A stretch of 64,000 nt of DNA from Belliella buryatensis (GCF_900188245.1 NZ_FZOK01000015.1:43917-107916); one strand, 5' to 3'. Positions 1 to 9,670 are shown, numbered from the stretch's first letter. A program made the numbers and translations. Notes: a model not told the origin generated them from the letters alone.

Positions 1-5
1 ATAAT

Positions 6-701
6 TCACATTAGTCCTTCATCTGCGAAGCTAAAATAGCCACTATCTGTGAAAATAACGTGATCCATTACAGTTACTTCTAAATTTTTACCAATACTTG
101 CCAATCTTTTGGTCAAAGAGCAATCTTGATCTGAAGGCCTCAGACTTCCTGAAGGATGATTATGAACCAAAATCATCGAACTAGCCATCACTTCTAAGGC
201 AAATTTAAAAATTAACTTAGGGTCAGCGACCGTAGCATTTGCTCCTCCTTTACTAATAAGTTGCTTTTTGATCACGTTATTGTTCCTATTGAGATAGATT
301 ACCCAGAAATTCTCTACAATCTCGTCCAAAAGATCCTCTTTCATAAAATCATAAACTTTCTGAGAAGAATCTATTCTTGGCTTTCGGACAGGCTCCTGAA
401 GCTTACGCCTCCTACCCAACTCTAGGGCACTCACTATGCTAATAGCTTTGGCTTCCCCGATGCCTTTGAACTGCTGTAAATCCTTCACACTCATACGAGC
501 TAAGTCAGCAAGGTTAAAATTAACTTTGGAGAGCATATATCTTGAGAGATCTACAGCACTGAGCGACCTTGTCCCTGAGCCGATCAGGATGGCAATTAAT
601 TCCGCATCGGAGAGCGCAGACTTCCCTTTGAGTAGAAGCTTTTCTCTCGGGCGGTCTTCTTCCGCTAGAAGAGAGATTTTGATAGATTGGTATGGATCCA
701 T
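6..701 (-). CDS. radC: RadC family protein (JAB/MPN metalloprotease fold)
   Basis: About 231 residues, the usual RadC length. An N-terminal helix-hairpin-helix region (FKGIGEAKA) precedes a C-terminal JAB domain with the JAMM metal site, seen as HNHPSGSLRPSDQD. RadC was named as a DNA repair protein, but the family's true role is unsettled; the fold predicts a zinc-dependent hydrolase. The frame stays open upstream to 803, but the extra residues are a hydrophobic run that overlaps the rpsT terminator, so I start at MDPYQS (701). It lies downstream of rpsT on the same strand, separated by that terminator. Confidence 0.93.
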   Translation of the reverse strand: MDPYQSIKISLLAEEDRPREKLLLKGKSALSDAELIAILIGSGTRSLSAVDLSRYMLSKVNFNLADLARMSVKDLQQFKGIGEAKAISIVSALELGRRRKLQEPVRKPRIDSSQKVYDFMKEDLLDEIVENFWVIYLNRNNNVIKKQLISKGGANATVADPKLIFKFALEVMASSMILVHNHPSGSLRPSDQDCSLTKRLASIGKNLEVTVMDHVIFTDSGYFSFADEGLM

Positions 702-753
702 AAAAATGATTGTTAAAAAAAGGATTGAATAAAAATAAAAAAAAACAAGGCAT

Positions 754-782
754 AAAAAAAGTCTTGACCCTGAGATCAAGAC
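754..782 (-). terminator. Rho-independent terminator after rpsT
   Basis: A 7-bp stem (GTCTTGA/TCAAGAC, 761-767 with 776-782) is followed on the minus strand by seven T residues (754-760). It lies just downstream of rpsT and upstream of the chosen radC start. Confidence 0.85.
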
Positions 783-806
783 TTTTAATATGTTTCTGGG
801 CATAAA

Positions 807-1061
807 TTATCCCATGGAATTAACCAATTTGGTCAATTTTGATTTCTTGTTAGAAGCATTGTTCTTATGAATGATATTCTTCTTAGCCAATTTATCAATC
901 ATAGAAGTTACTTTTTTCAAAAGCTCTTGAGCTTCTACTTTGTCAGTAGTTAACCTCAATCTTTTGATAAAAGTCCTTGTAGTTTTGGCCTGATATCTGT
1001 TTCTCAAACGTTTGGCTTCGTTTGCACGAATTCTTTTAATTGCCGATTTGTGATTTGCCAT
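807..1061 (-). CDS. rpsT: 30S ribosomal protein S20
   Basis: 84 residues, basic, with the typical start MANHKSAIKRIRANEAKRLR and an all-helical, lysine-rich composition. S20 binds 16S rRNA at the bottom of the small subunit and is a primary assembly protein. The gene is monocistronic, between its own promoter (1111-1141) and terminator (754-782). Confidence 0.97.
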   Translation of the reverse strand: MANHKSAIKRIRANEAKRLRNRYQAKTTRTFIKRLRLTTDKVEAQELLKKVTSMIDKLAKKNIIHKNNASNKKSKLTKLVNSMG

Positions 1062-1110
1062 ATCTTTGTTTACTTAATTTCTTTACAATCCCCTTGTCCT
1101 AAACGGAGTG

Positions 1111-1141
1111 CAAATTTAATAGATTAATTTTTAAACACAAA
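1111..1141 (-). promoter_or_regulatory. Bacteroidota-type promoter of rpsT
   Basis: On the minus strand TTTG (1138-1141) is followed after 19 nt by TAAATTTG (1111-1118), matching the Bacteroidota primary sigma consensus TTTG-N19-21-TAnnTTTG. It lies about 50 nt upstream of the rpsT ATG. Confidence 0.8.
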
Positions 1142-1269
1142 AGGATTTCTAAACTAAACCTGGTAAAGCTGAGAAATCAAGTCGAATAATTGTTCTAATA
1201 CCGCCTTAGAACCACAAATGTAGCATTATTTTCTTTTATCAAAATGCGAAAAATTTATTATTTTTATAA

Positions 1270-2289
1270 ATGCGCAATTTTTTCACACTCACACTGTTAT
1301 TTCTTTTCTTAGACACTGCTGCGGTGGCTTGGGGTTTCTTTGCACACAAAAAAATCAATAGGCATGCCGTGTTTTCTCTCCCCCCTGAGATGATTGGTTT
1401 CTTCAAATCCAATATCCAATTTATCACTGAAAATGCTGTTAACCCTGATAGAAGAAGATACGCTGTCTTTGGGGAAGCCGAGAAACACTACCTGGATGCA
1501 GATGTCTACGGAGATAGTGCGATCTACAAGCTACCGAGATATTGGAATCAAGCTGTAGAGAAATTTGGTGAAGAAGAACTGCGAAAGCATGGCATAGGAC
1601 CTTGGAATGCCTACAACACCAAGAACCAACTCACAGAAGCTTTTAAGCGAAAAGATAAAAAAGCTATTCTTAGATTGGCAGCAGATCTGGGACATTACAT
1701 CGGCGATATCAACGTCCCACTTCACACAACCAAAAATTACAATGGGCAATTGACCAACCAATACGGCATCCATGCCTTCTGGGAGAGTAGAGTTCCTGAG
1801 TTATTGGCGGATGACTTTGATCTTTTTGTAGGTCAGGCAGAGTACCTACCCAACACCCAATTGGCTGCTTGGGACGCCATTATCTACGCACACCTTGCCT
1901 TAGATTCCGTATTGAATTTTGAAAAAATCCTAAGCACACGCTTTCCTGATGATAAAAAATACAGCTTTGAAGAGCGCGGTGGAATCAATACTCGTGTTTA
2001 TTCTAAAGAATTCACCAAAGCCTATAATGATATGCTCGCTGGTCAGGTAGAAAGACAAATGAAGCGTTCCATCAAAATGATTGCCGACTTCTGGTACAGC
2101 GCTTGGATAGACGCAGGACAACCTGTACTCAATGATTTGATGGACATGCCTGTAGAAGATTTGGAAGAAAAGTTTCCTCCGCCTACTACTCCGCTCAACA
2201 TTCGAGAGCATGAAGGCATCACCCTCCATGAATCCCCAGAAGATCTTAGAAAATCATTTTACAGAGCCATGTGGCGGACGGGGAATTAA
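1270..2289 (+). CDS. Secreted zinc-dependent phospholipase C / S1-P1 nuclease-like protein
   Basis: 339 residues with a signal peptide ending ...AAVA before W21. In the phospholipase C/P1 nuclease fold the mature N-terminal Trp is a zinc ligand, and W21 fits that exactly. Further likely ligands follow: H26 and H32 in AHKKINRH, then the ADLGHYIGDINVPLH block and HAFWES (His and Glu). This ligand order supports a trinuclear zinc hydrolase exported to the periplasm or outside the cell. The substrate (phospholipid or nucleic acid) cannot be decided from sequence. It is flanked by genes on the opposite strand, so probably monocistronic. Confidence 0.85.
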   Translation: MRNFFTLTLLFLFLDTAAVAWGFFAHKKINRHAVFSLPPEMIGFFKSNIQFITENAVNPDRRRYAVFGEAEKHYLDADVYGDSAIYKLPRYWNQAVEKFGEEELRKHGIGPWNAYNTKNQLTEAFKRKDKKAILRLAADLGHYIGDINVPLHTTKNYNGQLTNQYGIHAFWESRVPELLADDFDLFVGQAEYLPNTQLAAWDAIIYAHLALDSVLNFEKILSTRFPDDKKYSFEERGGINTRVYSKEFTKAYNDMLAGQVERQMKRSIKMIADFWYSAWIDAGQPVLNDLMDMPVEDLEEKFPPPTTPLNIREHEGITLHESPEDLRKSFYRAMWRTGN

Positions 2290-2306
2290 GGGTAATTTAA
2301 TCTACT

Positions 2307-2334
2307 AAGTGCCAAGTATAATGTACAAAGAGAT
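2307..2334. repeat. Heptanucleotide degenerate tandem repeat (4 units)
   Basis: Four consecutive 7-nt units: AAGTGCC, AAGTATA, ATGTACA, AAGAGAT. Unit length is conserved although sequence drifts, as in the arrays at 4422, 24911, 33676 and 51145. Confidence 0.5.
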
Positions 2335-2415
2335 AAAGGCATCCGGTTTTAGGAGAAAGTGAAAAGGATAAAAGTGAAAGAGTAGGAGAACTACCATCTT
2401 TTAGAAATTAAAACC

Positions 2416-2607
2416 CTAAATGAGTTCATAAAAGCCAAATAAGAATATTGCAATAAAACCTAATACAAAAACACCATTTTCAAATCCTTGATGTTCATTA
2501 TAAGCCAATAGAAAAGTAAACCATTTAATAGAAAGAAATCCATTAATTGTCATTACCCCAGTAAAAAAGAACCGAACTATTACTTTATTAAAACCTACTT
2601 CGCCCAT
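2416..2607 (-). CDS. Small hypothetical membrane protein
   Basis: 63 residues with two likely hydrophobic segments (about 10-35 and 46-63) ending FGFYELI. I recognise no family. It starts 29 nt after the stop of the upstream aminotransferase on the same strand, so it could be cotranscribed. Apart from the 7-nt repeat at 2307 it is the only coding candidate between 2290 and 2636. It could still be a chance ORF. Confidence 0.4.
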   Translation of the reverse strand: MGEVGFNKVIVRFFFTGVMTINGFLSIKWFTFLLAYNEHQGFENGVFVLGFIAIFLFGFYELI

Positions 2608-2636
2608 AAGATCTTATATTTAATTCCCCTGAAGTC

Positions 2637-3941
2637 TTAAGACTCCAAATAAGTCTTAATAGCATCTGCTAGTCTAGTAAAGGTGTTTTTAAAAGTAACT
2701 TCATCATCTTCCAATAAAGTTACTCTAAACCCTCTCAAATCGGAGCAAAAAGAAGATACTGGGACTACGCAGATTCCTGTAGAAGCCAATAAATAATACA
2801 CAAATCTTTTGTCCAAAGGCATATTTTCTTCTTGCAACCAAGACTCCATCAAAGCTTTGATTTCTTTGTTTTCAATCGGCAAAAACTGATTTGGACCGAG
2901 ATAGATCTCTTCAAAAACAATAGTATTGTAAAATGCCCCTTGCGTAGGATTAAACTTGATGCCGGGAATACCAGAAAGCAACTCTTCCATCAGCTTACTT
3001 CTCTGTCCAATTTTAAAGTTTTCCGCTTGACGATATGCTGCATAATCAGGATGCGACATGATTTTTGGAATAGAAAGCTGTGGCAAAATAGTAGAGCACA
3101 CTTCGATCATTTTGGCATTTTCCAATGTTTGTACATACTTGCTAAATTCCTTGGAAGCCTCTCGGTTATAAAACTCCATCCATCCACAGCGAGAACCTGG
3201 CCAAGGAAACTCTTTGGAAATCCCCTTCAATGAAATCGCAGGCAAATCCCCTACTACCTCTGACAATGCTACTGCCTCTATGCCATTATAAGTGATATTT
3301 TGATAAATCTCATCAGCTATCAGTAATAGCTTGAATTCTCTGGCAATTTTCACAAACCCCTCCAACACTTCTTTGGGATATACCATCCCTGTTGGATTAT
3401 CTGGATTGATAATCAGAATGCCTACAATGCTCGGATTGTATTTGACTTTGTTGTAAAGGTCTTCCATATCAGGAAGCCACTGATTATCTGGATCAAGCTT
3501 GTAAGTAATCGGTGCAGTATTTGCATGAGCTGCCTCTGCAGAACTATGCGTACTGTAAGCAGGAGAAGGACCTATAATCCTAGCTGTTGGAATTAAAAAC
3601 TGATACAACTTGGCAATAGCATCTCCAAGACCATTAAAAAATAGTACATCCTCAGCAGTGATTTGAACGCCTTTTTTCTGATTGTTCAAATTTGCCAAAA
3701 ACTTCCTTGTCTCTAATACACCTTTGGAATCTGCATAGCCGTAAGTTTGGTCTTGACTAACCAATTCAGAGACAATCTCTTTCATCCAAGTTGGGATTTT
3801 ATTATTCTTTTGAATTGGATCTCCAATGTTTTCCCAAGTGATTGTTTGCCCCAAAGCTTCGATCTGTCTTGCCTTTTTGACAATACCTCTAATTTCATAA
3901 TTCAACTCTTCAGCTCCTGGCCTTAGCAAAATAGTCCTCAT
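2637..3941 (-). CDS. PLP-dependent aminotransferase, class I/II (AlaA-like)
   Basis: 434 residues, fold-type I aminotransferase. Visible features are NPDNPTGMVYP (substrate/PLP pocket), ADEIYQNITY (Asp and Tyr contacting the cofactor) and the Schiff-base lysine in SLKGISKEFPWPGSRCGW. The long form with this lysine context resembles alanine/valine-type aminotransferases, but the exact amino acid substrate is not deducible. The start MRTILLRPGAEELNYEIRGIV is typical of the family. A small membrane ORF follows immediately. Confidence 0.9.
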   Translation of the reverse strand: MRTILLRPGAEELNYEIRGIVKKARQIEALGQTITWENIGDPIQKNNKIPTWMKEIVSELVSQDQTYGYADSKGVLETRKFLANLNNQKKGVQITAEDVLFFNGLGDAIAKLYQFLIPTARIIGPSPAYSTHSSAEAAHANTAPITYKLDPDNQWLPDMEDLYNKVKYNPSIVGILIINPDNPTGMVYPKEVLEGFVKIAREFKLLLIADEIYQNITYNGIEAVALSEVVGDLPAISLKGISKEFPWPGSRCGWMEFYNREASKEFSKYVQTLENAKMIEVCSTILPQLSIPKIMSHPDYAAYRQAENFKIGQRSKLMEELLSGIPGIKFNPTQGAFYNTIVFEEIYLGPNQFLPIENKEIKALMESWLQEENMPLDKRFVYYLLASTGICVVPVSSFCSDLRGFRVTLLEDDEVTFKNTFTRLADAIKTYLES

Positions 3942-4065
3942 ATATTTCCTGCTTGGATTTCATAGTAAAGAAACAAAAAAGAACTTAGTGATTTAAAAAA
4001 GTTTATAAATGATTTTTAAACCTACTCTTATGAAAAACATTTGTCAAGTGAAGCTTCAAAAAAGC

Positions 4066-4266
4066 TTATAATTTTTGTTTGGACTTAATCTCTTTTTGCT
4101 TTTTCCACTCAATCCAAGCCATGTGTAGAAAGTTTGCCAGTAAAAGAAAGATCATTGAAACCCAGATCGCACCTTTAATACTCCCTAAATATTCAAAACC
4201 CAAATAATGCGGTGCTAAAATAGCTGCATGGATAGCAATGGCGATATTTAAAAATTTTTTGTTCAT
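4066..4266 (-). CDS. Small hypothetical membrane protein
   Basis: 66 residues with two hydrophobic segments (about 5-22 and 32-50) and a very basic C-terminal tail (WKKQKEIKSKQK), suggesting an inner-membrane protein with a cytoplasmic tail. No family recognised. It is separated from upstream ettA by a terminator hairpin and so probably has its own promoter. Confidence 0.6.
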   Translation of the reverse strand: MNKKFLNIAIAIHAAILAPHYLGFEYLGSIKGAIWVSMIFLLLANFLHMAWIEWKKQKEIKSKQKL

Positions 4267-4293
4267 CGATTCAAATTTGATTTACTAAAATAA

Positions 4294-4332
4294 AAAAACC
4301 ATCCTCAACTCAAAAGTTTAAGGATGGTTTTT
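4294..4332 (-). terminator. Terminator after ettA
   Basis: Long stem AAAAACCATCCT / AGGATGGTTTTT (4294-4305 with 4321-4332) with A/T runs on both sides; the orientation of neighbouring genes makes it the ettA terminator. Confidence 0.75.
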
Positions 4333-4421
4333 AAATGCAATTACCAAATCAAATTATCTGTAACACGCTTTCTTAGCAGTAGCCACTTAAAATAATGTGA
4401 ATACTATATGTGGAGCCGCCG

Positions 4422-4449
4422 TGGACTGTTGACAATGGACAATTGACAA
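4422..4449. repeat. Heptanucleotide degenerate tandem repeat (4 units)
   Basis: Units TGGACTG, TTGACAA, TGGACAA, TTGACAA occur head to tail between the ettA stop and its terminator. The length is exactly 7 nt each, with consensus T(G/T)GACAA. Confidence 0.65.
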
Positions 4450-4454
4450 ATTTA

Positions 4455-6134
4455 TTACCTCAAAGGCTTATATTTAATCCTCTTAGGAGTCACATCACCA
4501 AGGCGTTTTTTCTTATTCTCTTCATAATCGGAGAAGTTTCCTTCAAACCAATACACTTGAGAATCTCCCTCAAATGCCAAGATATGGGTACAAATCCTAT
4601 CCAAGAACCATCTATCATGGGAAATGATCACCGCACATCCACCGAAGTTCTCCAATGCCTCTTCTAAAGCTCTCAGTGTATTGACATCGAGATCGTTGGT
4701 AGGTTCATCGAGTAGCAAAAGGTTTCCACCTTCTTTGAGTGTCATCGCCAAGTGAACTCTATTCCGCTCTCCGCCGGATAGTACGCCTACTTTTTTCTCC
4801 TGATCAGAACCTGTGAAATTGAATTTTCCGACATAGGCACGGGAGTTCATTTCTTTGTTCCCCAGTTTAATGATTTCGTTGCCTCCTGAAATGGATTCAT
4901 AGACTGATTTATTTGGATCCAATGTATCATGTTCTTGATCCACATACGCGAGCTTCACGGTCTCACCTACTTCGAAGTTACCAGCATCTGCTTTTTCTCT
5001 TCCTGTGATCAATTTAAAGAGGGTGGACTTACCAGCACCATTGGGACCGATGATTCCTACAATTCCTCCTTGAGGCAGGTTAAAAGATAGGTCTTCAAAT
5101 AATAATTTATCTCCAAAAGCTTTGGAAACTCCATTGACTTCAATCACTTTGGCCCCTAATCTTGGCCCCGGTGGGATATAAAGCTCTAGCTTGGCTTCTC
5201 TTTCTTTTCCTTCTTCACTAATCAGTTTGTCATAAGCACTTAGACGCGCTTTTCCTTTGGCCTGACGGGCTTTCGGAGTCATTCTGATCCATTCCAATTC
5301 TCTTTCGAGCGTTTTCTGCCTTTTGGATTCGGTTTTTTCTTCTTGTTTCAACCTGTTTTGCTTTTGATCTAGCCAAGAGGAATAATTTCCTTTCCAAGGA
5401 ATCCCTTCTCCCCTATCCAATTCCAAAATCCATCCCGCAACATTATCCAAGAAATACCTATCGTGAGTTACTGCGATGACAGTTCCTTTATATTGTTTGA
5501 GGTGTTGCTCAAGCCAAAGGACTGACTCGGCATCGAGGTGGTTGGTAGGTTCATCAAGGAGCAGTACATCTGGCTCTTGAAGCAAAAGTCGACAAAGTGC
5601 CACTCTTCTTTTTTCACCACCGGAAAGATTTCCAACGATAGCATCACTTGGTGGAAGTCTAAGCGCATCCATAGCTTTCTCCAACATGGTCTCCAATTCC
5701 CAAGCATTGGCAGCATCAAGCTTCTGCTGCACGTCTCCTTGCTTTTCGATCAACTTATCCATCGCATCTGGATCTTCCATCAAGGCAGGATCCATAAATT
5801 GCTCATTGATGGCTTCAAATTCTTTCAGCAAAGCGACTGTCTCGGACACTGCTTCCTCCACGATATCTTTCACTGTCTTGGTAGGGTCTAGCTGAGGTTC
5901 TTGTTCGAGCATCCCAACAGAATAACCTGGAGACCATACTACCTCTCCTTGAAACTCCTTATCTATTCCTGCAATGATTTTTAACAAGGAACTTTTACCC
6001 GAACCATTGAGGCCTAGGACACCGATTTTGGCTCCATAGAAAAATGATAGATAGATATCTTTAAGTACTCTCTTTTGAGGGGGGTAGATTTTGGATACCC
6101 CAGCCATTGAAAATATGATCTTCTCTCCGCTCAT
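4455..6134 (-). CDS. ettA: Energy-dependent translational throttle protein EttA (ABC-F ATPase)
   Basis: 559 residues, close to the family length of about 555. Two ABC domains in tandem: Walker [10 protein letters not shown], signature LSGGEKRR, Walker [12 protein letters not shown]; then [28 protein letters not shown]. The basic linker (about 240-310) carries the [17 protein letters not shown] segment typical of EttA. No membrane domain: it binds the ribosomal E site and gates the first elongation steps according to ATP/ADP. Start [10 protein letters not shown] is the usual family N-terminus. Confidence 0.96.
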   Translation of the reverse strand: MSGEKIIFSMAGVSKIYPPQKRVLKDIYLSFFYGAKIGVLGLNGSGKSSLLKIIAGIDKEFQGEVVWSPGYSVGMLEQEPQLDPTKTVKDIVEEAVSETVALLKEFEAINEQFMDPALMEDPDAMDKLIEKQGDVQQKLDAANAWELETMLEKAMDALRLPPSDAIVGNLSGGEKRRVALCRLLLQEPDVLLLDEPTNHLDAESVLWLEQHLKQYKGTVIAVTHDRYFLDNVAGWILELDRGEGIPWKGNYSSWLDQKQNRLKQEEKTESKRQKTLERELEWIRMTPKARQAKGKARLSAYDKLISEEGKEREAKLELYIPPGPRLGAKVIEVNGVSKAFGDKLLFEDLSFNLPQGGIVGIIGPNGAGKSTLFKLITGREKADAGNFEVGETVKLAYVDQEHDTLDPNKSVYESISGGNEIIKLGNKEMNSRAYVGKFNFTGSDQEKKVGVLSGGERNRVHLAMTLKEGGNLLLLDEPTNDLDVNTLRALEEALENFGGCAVIISHDRWFLDRICTHILAFEGDSQVYWFEGNFSDYEENKKKRLGDVTPKRIKYKPLR

Positions 6135-6271
6135 TTGCTGTGTTTTTGATTAATATTCGTCAACTTAAGGAACAAAGATGCAAAAAAAGGGCTTTCTTAG
6201 GATATATGATTTCGAATTAATTAATTTGCAATTAGTATAGAATATAAACCACTACAACCTATTAAATCAAA

Positions 6272-7519
6272 ATGGAGCATCCATACGGATACATTAAGGA
6301 CAATAAGGTATTTTTGAAGGGATTTTTGGGCCAGCCCGATAGAGTTATCGGGGAAGTAAAAGAAAACGAGGCATCCACCCTTAAATACTTTGAAGACAGA
6401 TTTGCTACAGTCACCGAGAAGGTAGAGAATCTTAAAAAAGACATAGAAGAGAATCAAAACAAAGGATCATTTCTAATGAAACTGATTCATTTGAGAGATT
6501 CATTGATGCAATACGATGCCTTGGGAGACTTTGTCCCTTTGATTGAAGAACTCAATCAGCTAGAGGCCTACTTAGAAGACATCATCAAGAAGAATAGAGA
6601 GAGGAATCTTGAAATCAAACGTGGGCTAATTTTAGAAGCAGAGGCACTCAAAAATAATACAGATTGGAAAGAAACTTCGGAGCTATTCAAAGAACTGAAA
6701 TTGAGATGGATCAAAACTGGTCCTGTAGAGAAAGAATTTGAAGAAGAAATTGAAAATGATTTCAATACAGCAGTAGACGTTTTCTTTGACAAGAGAAAAA
6801 TATTCTTTGAAGAAATGGCTGCTCAGGCTGAAGAAAACATTAAAGTCTACGAAGACTTAGTGAGACAAGCGCAGGAAGCTTTCAACAATCCAGATGCAAA
6901 AAAAGCTTTTGAAGTCAGCAAAAGAATCCAAAAAGAATGGAAAGCATCAGGAAAAGTCCCTGCTGAAAAAAGACAACCTCTCTGGGACGAATTTTCCAAG
7001 CTCAACAACCGTATATTCAGTAGGTTCAGGAGAGAAATGCAATCAGGGCCTAGACTCAACCCAAGAGAAGTCATAGCCAAAATGGAATCCATCACCGAGG
7101 ATATGAAAAAGCTTGCGTATCAAGAAAGCACACCTATGGTGACCTCCCAAGCTAAAAAACTTCAAGCAGAATGGAAGCCCTTGAGTCAGACGCGTCCTAG
7201 AGATGCAAATTTGATCACTAGAAATTTCATCTTTTACTCTGAAATTGTTTTTGAAAAATCATTCTTGAACAGGCTCGCGATTTCAAAGTATGATGACTTT
7301 AGAGACAAGTCAGATGAAGAACAAGCGAAAATCAAAATAGCCATCCTCAAAGACCTACTCCAAAGAGATGAAAGTGAGCTGAGGACAGTAAAAGAAAATT
7401 CAGAGAACTTCAGAAGTCAGGAACCAGATTTTGAAATTATGATGCGAAGAAAGATCAGTGCATTCAGGAGAAAAATTGATGTGAAAAATTTTATCTTAAA
7501 GGAACTTTCAAACAAATAA
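6272..7519 (+). CDS. DUF349 domain-containing protein
   Basis: 415 residues, highly charged and predicted mostly helical. Tandem DUF349-type repeats are visible as recurring blocks such as LFKELKLRWIKTGPVEKEFEEEI, RIQKEWKASGKVPAEKRQPLWDEF and KLQAEWKPLSQTRPRDANL. Cytoplasmic, with no signal peptide. DUF349 proteins are widespread in Bacteroidota and their molecular role is not established. A DUF2795 gene with its own promoter-like element follows. Confidence 0.88.
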   Translation: MEHPYGYIKDNKVFLKGFLGQPDRVIGEVKENEASTLKYFEDRFATVTEKVENLKKDIEENQNKGSFLMKLIHLRDSLMQYDALGDFVPLIEELNQLEAYLEDIIKKNRERNLEIKRGLILEAEALKNNTDWKETSELFKELKLRWIKTGPVEKEFEEEIENDFNTAVDVFFDKRKIFFEEMAAQAEENIKVYEDLVRQAQEAFNNPDAKKAFEVSKRIQKEWKASGKVPAEKRQPLWDEFSKLNNRIFSRFRREMQSGPRLNPREVIAKMESITEDMKKLAYQESTPMVTSQAKKLQAEWKPLSQTRPRDANLITRNFIFYSEIVFEKSFLNRLAISKYDDFRDKSDEEQAKIKIAILKDLLQRDESELRTVKENSENFRSQEPDFEIMMRRKISAFRRKIDVKNFILKELSNK

Positions 7520-7530
7520 TCAGTTAAAGA

Positions 7531-7559
7531 TTGAAAATTTAAAACAATTTCTATTTTTG
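7531..7559 (+). promoter_or_regulatory. Promoter-like element upstream of the DUF2795 gene
   Basis: TTG at 7531-7533 and TATTTTTG at 7552-7559 (18-nt spacing) resemble the Bacteroidota consensus; the coding start is 38 nt downstream. Confidence 0.5.
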
Positions 7560-7597
7560 CAACCCGTTAAGGCGGTAAACATTAAAACATTGACACT

Positions 7598-7819
7598 ATG
7601 TACTGGACATTAGAACTTGCATCTTACCTTGAAGATGCTCCATGGCCTGCAACCAAGGACGAATTGATCGATTATGCAATCCGTTCGGGCGCTCCTTTGG
7701 AAGTCGTAGAAAACTTACAAGAACTGGAGGATGACGGTGAGCCTTACGAGAACATCGAGGAAATTTGGCCGGATTATCCGACTAAAGATGATTTCTTCTT
7801 CAACGAGGACGAATATTAA
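7598..7819 (+). CDS. DUF2795 domain-containing protein
   Basis: 73 residues, very acidic, beginning MYWTLELASYLEDAPWPATKDELIDYAIRSG. The pattern ATKDELIDYAIRSGAPLEVVENLQEL is the DUF2795 core, a small helical domain of unknown function common in Bacteroidota. Cytoplasmic. The gene is bracketed by a promoter-like element and a strong terminator, so it is a single small transcription unit. Confidence 0.88.
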   Translation: MYWTLELASYLEDAPWPATKDELIDYAIRSGAPLEVVENLQELEDDGEPYENIEEIWPDYPTKDDFFFNEDEY

Positions 7820-7820
7820 A

Positions 7821-7845
7821 AAAGAGCCACTTTAGGCTCTTTTTT
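7821..7845. terminator. Terminator after the DUF2795 gene
   Basis: AAAGAGCC/GGCTCTTT stem with a T run on the plus strand; the A run before it may also let it serve the convergent LytTR gene. Confidence 0.85.
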
Positions 7846-7885
7846 ATCTTTATTAGCTTAATTCTTATTAATCAAAAGTTATCAC

Positions 7886-8620
7886 CTACAATCCTAAAGC
7901 TTGTTTCAGTTTTGGATAACCTGTCTTACTCACAGGGACTTTGGCTCCTGACTTCAAAAGCAATAAGTAACCATCTTTTTCGTAAGGTTCGATTTTAGTA
8001 ATCTCTCCAAGATTAACAATATAAGATCGATGCACCCTAACAAATTGCTTGGGGTTAAGTATTGCTTCAAAAAATTTCATCGTTTTGTTTTTTAGAAACT
8101 TCCCTTCGACTGTGTAGATATTGACATAATCATCATTTGCTTCTAAGTACCTCACCTCTGAAGAAGGGATAATCTTGATCTCATTTTTGTCTTTGAGTAC
8201 AATCCTCTCCGAAGGCCCACTAAGTTCAATTTTAGACAAAAGTAAATTTGGAACATTTTCTTCATTTCCTTGAAGCTTAAGAAATTTTTCGAAAGCCATC
8301 GCAAATCGTTCTTTAGAAAACGGCTTCAAAAGATAATCCACAGCATGAGAATCGAAAGCTTTCATGGCATAAGCATCGTAAGCTGTAGTGAAAATTACTG
8401 CTGGAGTTTTTTCGAGCAATTCAAGCATTTCAAACCCAGTGATTTTTGGCATTTGAACATCGAGAAAAATTAAATCCGGCTCGTGTTCTTTAATAGCTTT
8501 GAGTCCTTCAAAACCATCATGACAAATTGCTTTCACACTGGCTTCTGGAAATTCAGACAAATAATCCTCAACTAGCGCAGCTGCTAAGGGCTCGTCATCA
8601 ATGATGATAATATTGATCAT
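7886..8620 (-). CDS. LytTR-family response regulator
   Basis: 244 residues from MINIIIIDDEP. An N-terminal receiver domain shows acidic D8/D9, phosphoacceptor D54 (LIFLDVQMP) and the switch lysine in LLKPFSKE; a C-terminal LytTR DNA-binding domain follows (EVRYLEANDDYVNIYT...VHRSYIVNLGEITKIEPY). The frame is open to 8662, but the receiver consensus starts at 8620. It overlaps the 3' end of the LytS-type kinase gene by 23 nt, implying translational coupling and a cognate pair. Confidence 0.94.
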   Translation of the reverse strand: MINIIIIDDEPLAAALVEDYLSEFPEASVKAICHDGFEGLKAIKEHEPDLIFLDVQMPKITGFEMLELLEKTPAVIFTTAYDAYAMKAFDSHAVDYLLKPFSKERFAMAFEKFLKLQGNEENVPNLLLSKIELSGPSERIVLKDKNEIKIIPSSEVRYLEANDDYVNIYTVEGKFLKNKTMKFFEAILNPKQFVRVHRSYIVNLGEITKIEPYEKDGYLLLLKSGAKVPVSKTGYPKLKQALGL

Positions 8621-9656
8621 AGTTTTGGGGTATTTTGATTTGAACCTTAAATAACTTAGCATCTGCTTGAGTGGCTAAAAGATCATGTCTCCCAAATAAA
8701 AGAAATAACCTTCTCCTAATCACTTCAAGACCAAAGCCCTCTCCACCTGCTTGCCCTGCTTGAGGATCATAAGGATTTACGATTCTAACTACCAAATAAG
8801 CTTCTTCTGAGCTGAACGATACTCGAATATTCACCTCTCCAAGCAAACCATACAAGCCGTGCTTGATGGCATTTTCTAAGAGAGGTTGAACCAATAAGGG
8901 AGGCAATTTACATACTCCTACTTCCCCTTTTTGATCAAAATCAACATGCAATCGATGACCAAATCGAACCTTTTCTATCCCTACAAATAAATGTAAAAAT
9001 GCTAATTCCTCCTCTAAAGAGATCCACTTTTGATCATTTTTTCGGATAGTCTTTCTAAGAAATTCCGATAGTTGGATCACCATTTCTTGAGCTTGCTCAG
9101 GACTTCGATGGAGCAGAGAACTGATAGAATTTAGACTGTTGAACAAGAAATGTGGCTGAAGCTGTTGCCTCAGTTGATACAGTTCAGCTTCTTTGGCGAG
9201 TTTTTGAATCTGCTCTTCCCTCTCTTTATGCTGAAGTTGAGTTTCTAGTTTGGATTGAAAAAGCAAGATTACAGTATAACACAAACACAATAGGAAGATG
9301 ATAAATAATTTTACAAAAAAAGCATTTGACATCAATCTTAAATAGTCATCTTCATTTTTTGTAAAAAATTCCATACTAAACATACCAGAAAAAAACACCA
9401 TCAAGGAAACTGAAATTGGGAAAATCATAAAAATGAATACACTTCTACCTTGCGGTGAATAAAATCTAAAGATATTCTCCAATAGAAAAAATCCTAGTGT
9501 CAAAAATGCGGTATGAATGCTGACATCAAATAAAGCAACGCTTAAACTTACCCCGAAGGAATGAATCAAATAAGCCACTCCAACTATCCACAGTAGGATA
9601 ATCAGAATGGCTTTGTACCAAAGTGAGTTAGAAAATTTAAAAACTTGACTGATCAC
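8598..9656 (-). CDS. LytS/YehU-type sensor histidine kinase
   Basis: 352 residues. Four hydrophobic segments in the first 135 residues are followed by a short coiled coil (about 136-165) and the LytS-type kinase domain, with phosphoacceptor H169 in QLQPHFLFNSLNS and the ATPase N-box LLENAIKHGLYG. No periplasmic sensor domain is evident, so sensing may occur in the membrane. It lies between the LiaF-like gene (14-nt gap) and the LytTR regulator (23-nt overlap), forming a three-gene signalling operon. Confidence 0.93.
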   Translation of the reverse strand: MISQVFKFSNSLWYKAILIILLWIVGVAYLIHSFGVSLSVALFDVSIHTAFLTLGFFLLENIFRFYSPQGRSVFIFMIFPISVSLMVFFSGMFSMEFFTKNEDDYLRLMSNAFFVKLFIIFLLCLCYTVILLFQSKLETQLQHKEREEQIQKLAKEAELYQLRQQLQPHFLFNSLNSISSLLHRSPEQAQEMVIQLSEFLRKTIRKNDQKWISLEEELAFLHLFVGIEKVRFGHRLHVDFDQKGEVGVCKLPPLLVQPLLENAIKHGLYGLLGEVNIRVSFSSEEAYLVVRIVNPYDPQAGQAGGEGFGLEVIRRRLFLLFGRHDLLATQADAKLFKVQIKIPQNYDQYYHH

Positions 9657-9670
9657 AGGTACAAGTTGGT

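Noticed and set aside
703..803. N-terminal extension of RadC
   Set aside because: Low-complexity hydrophobic translation that overlaps the rpsT terminator; the RadC consensus begins at 701.
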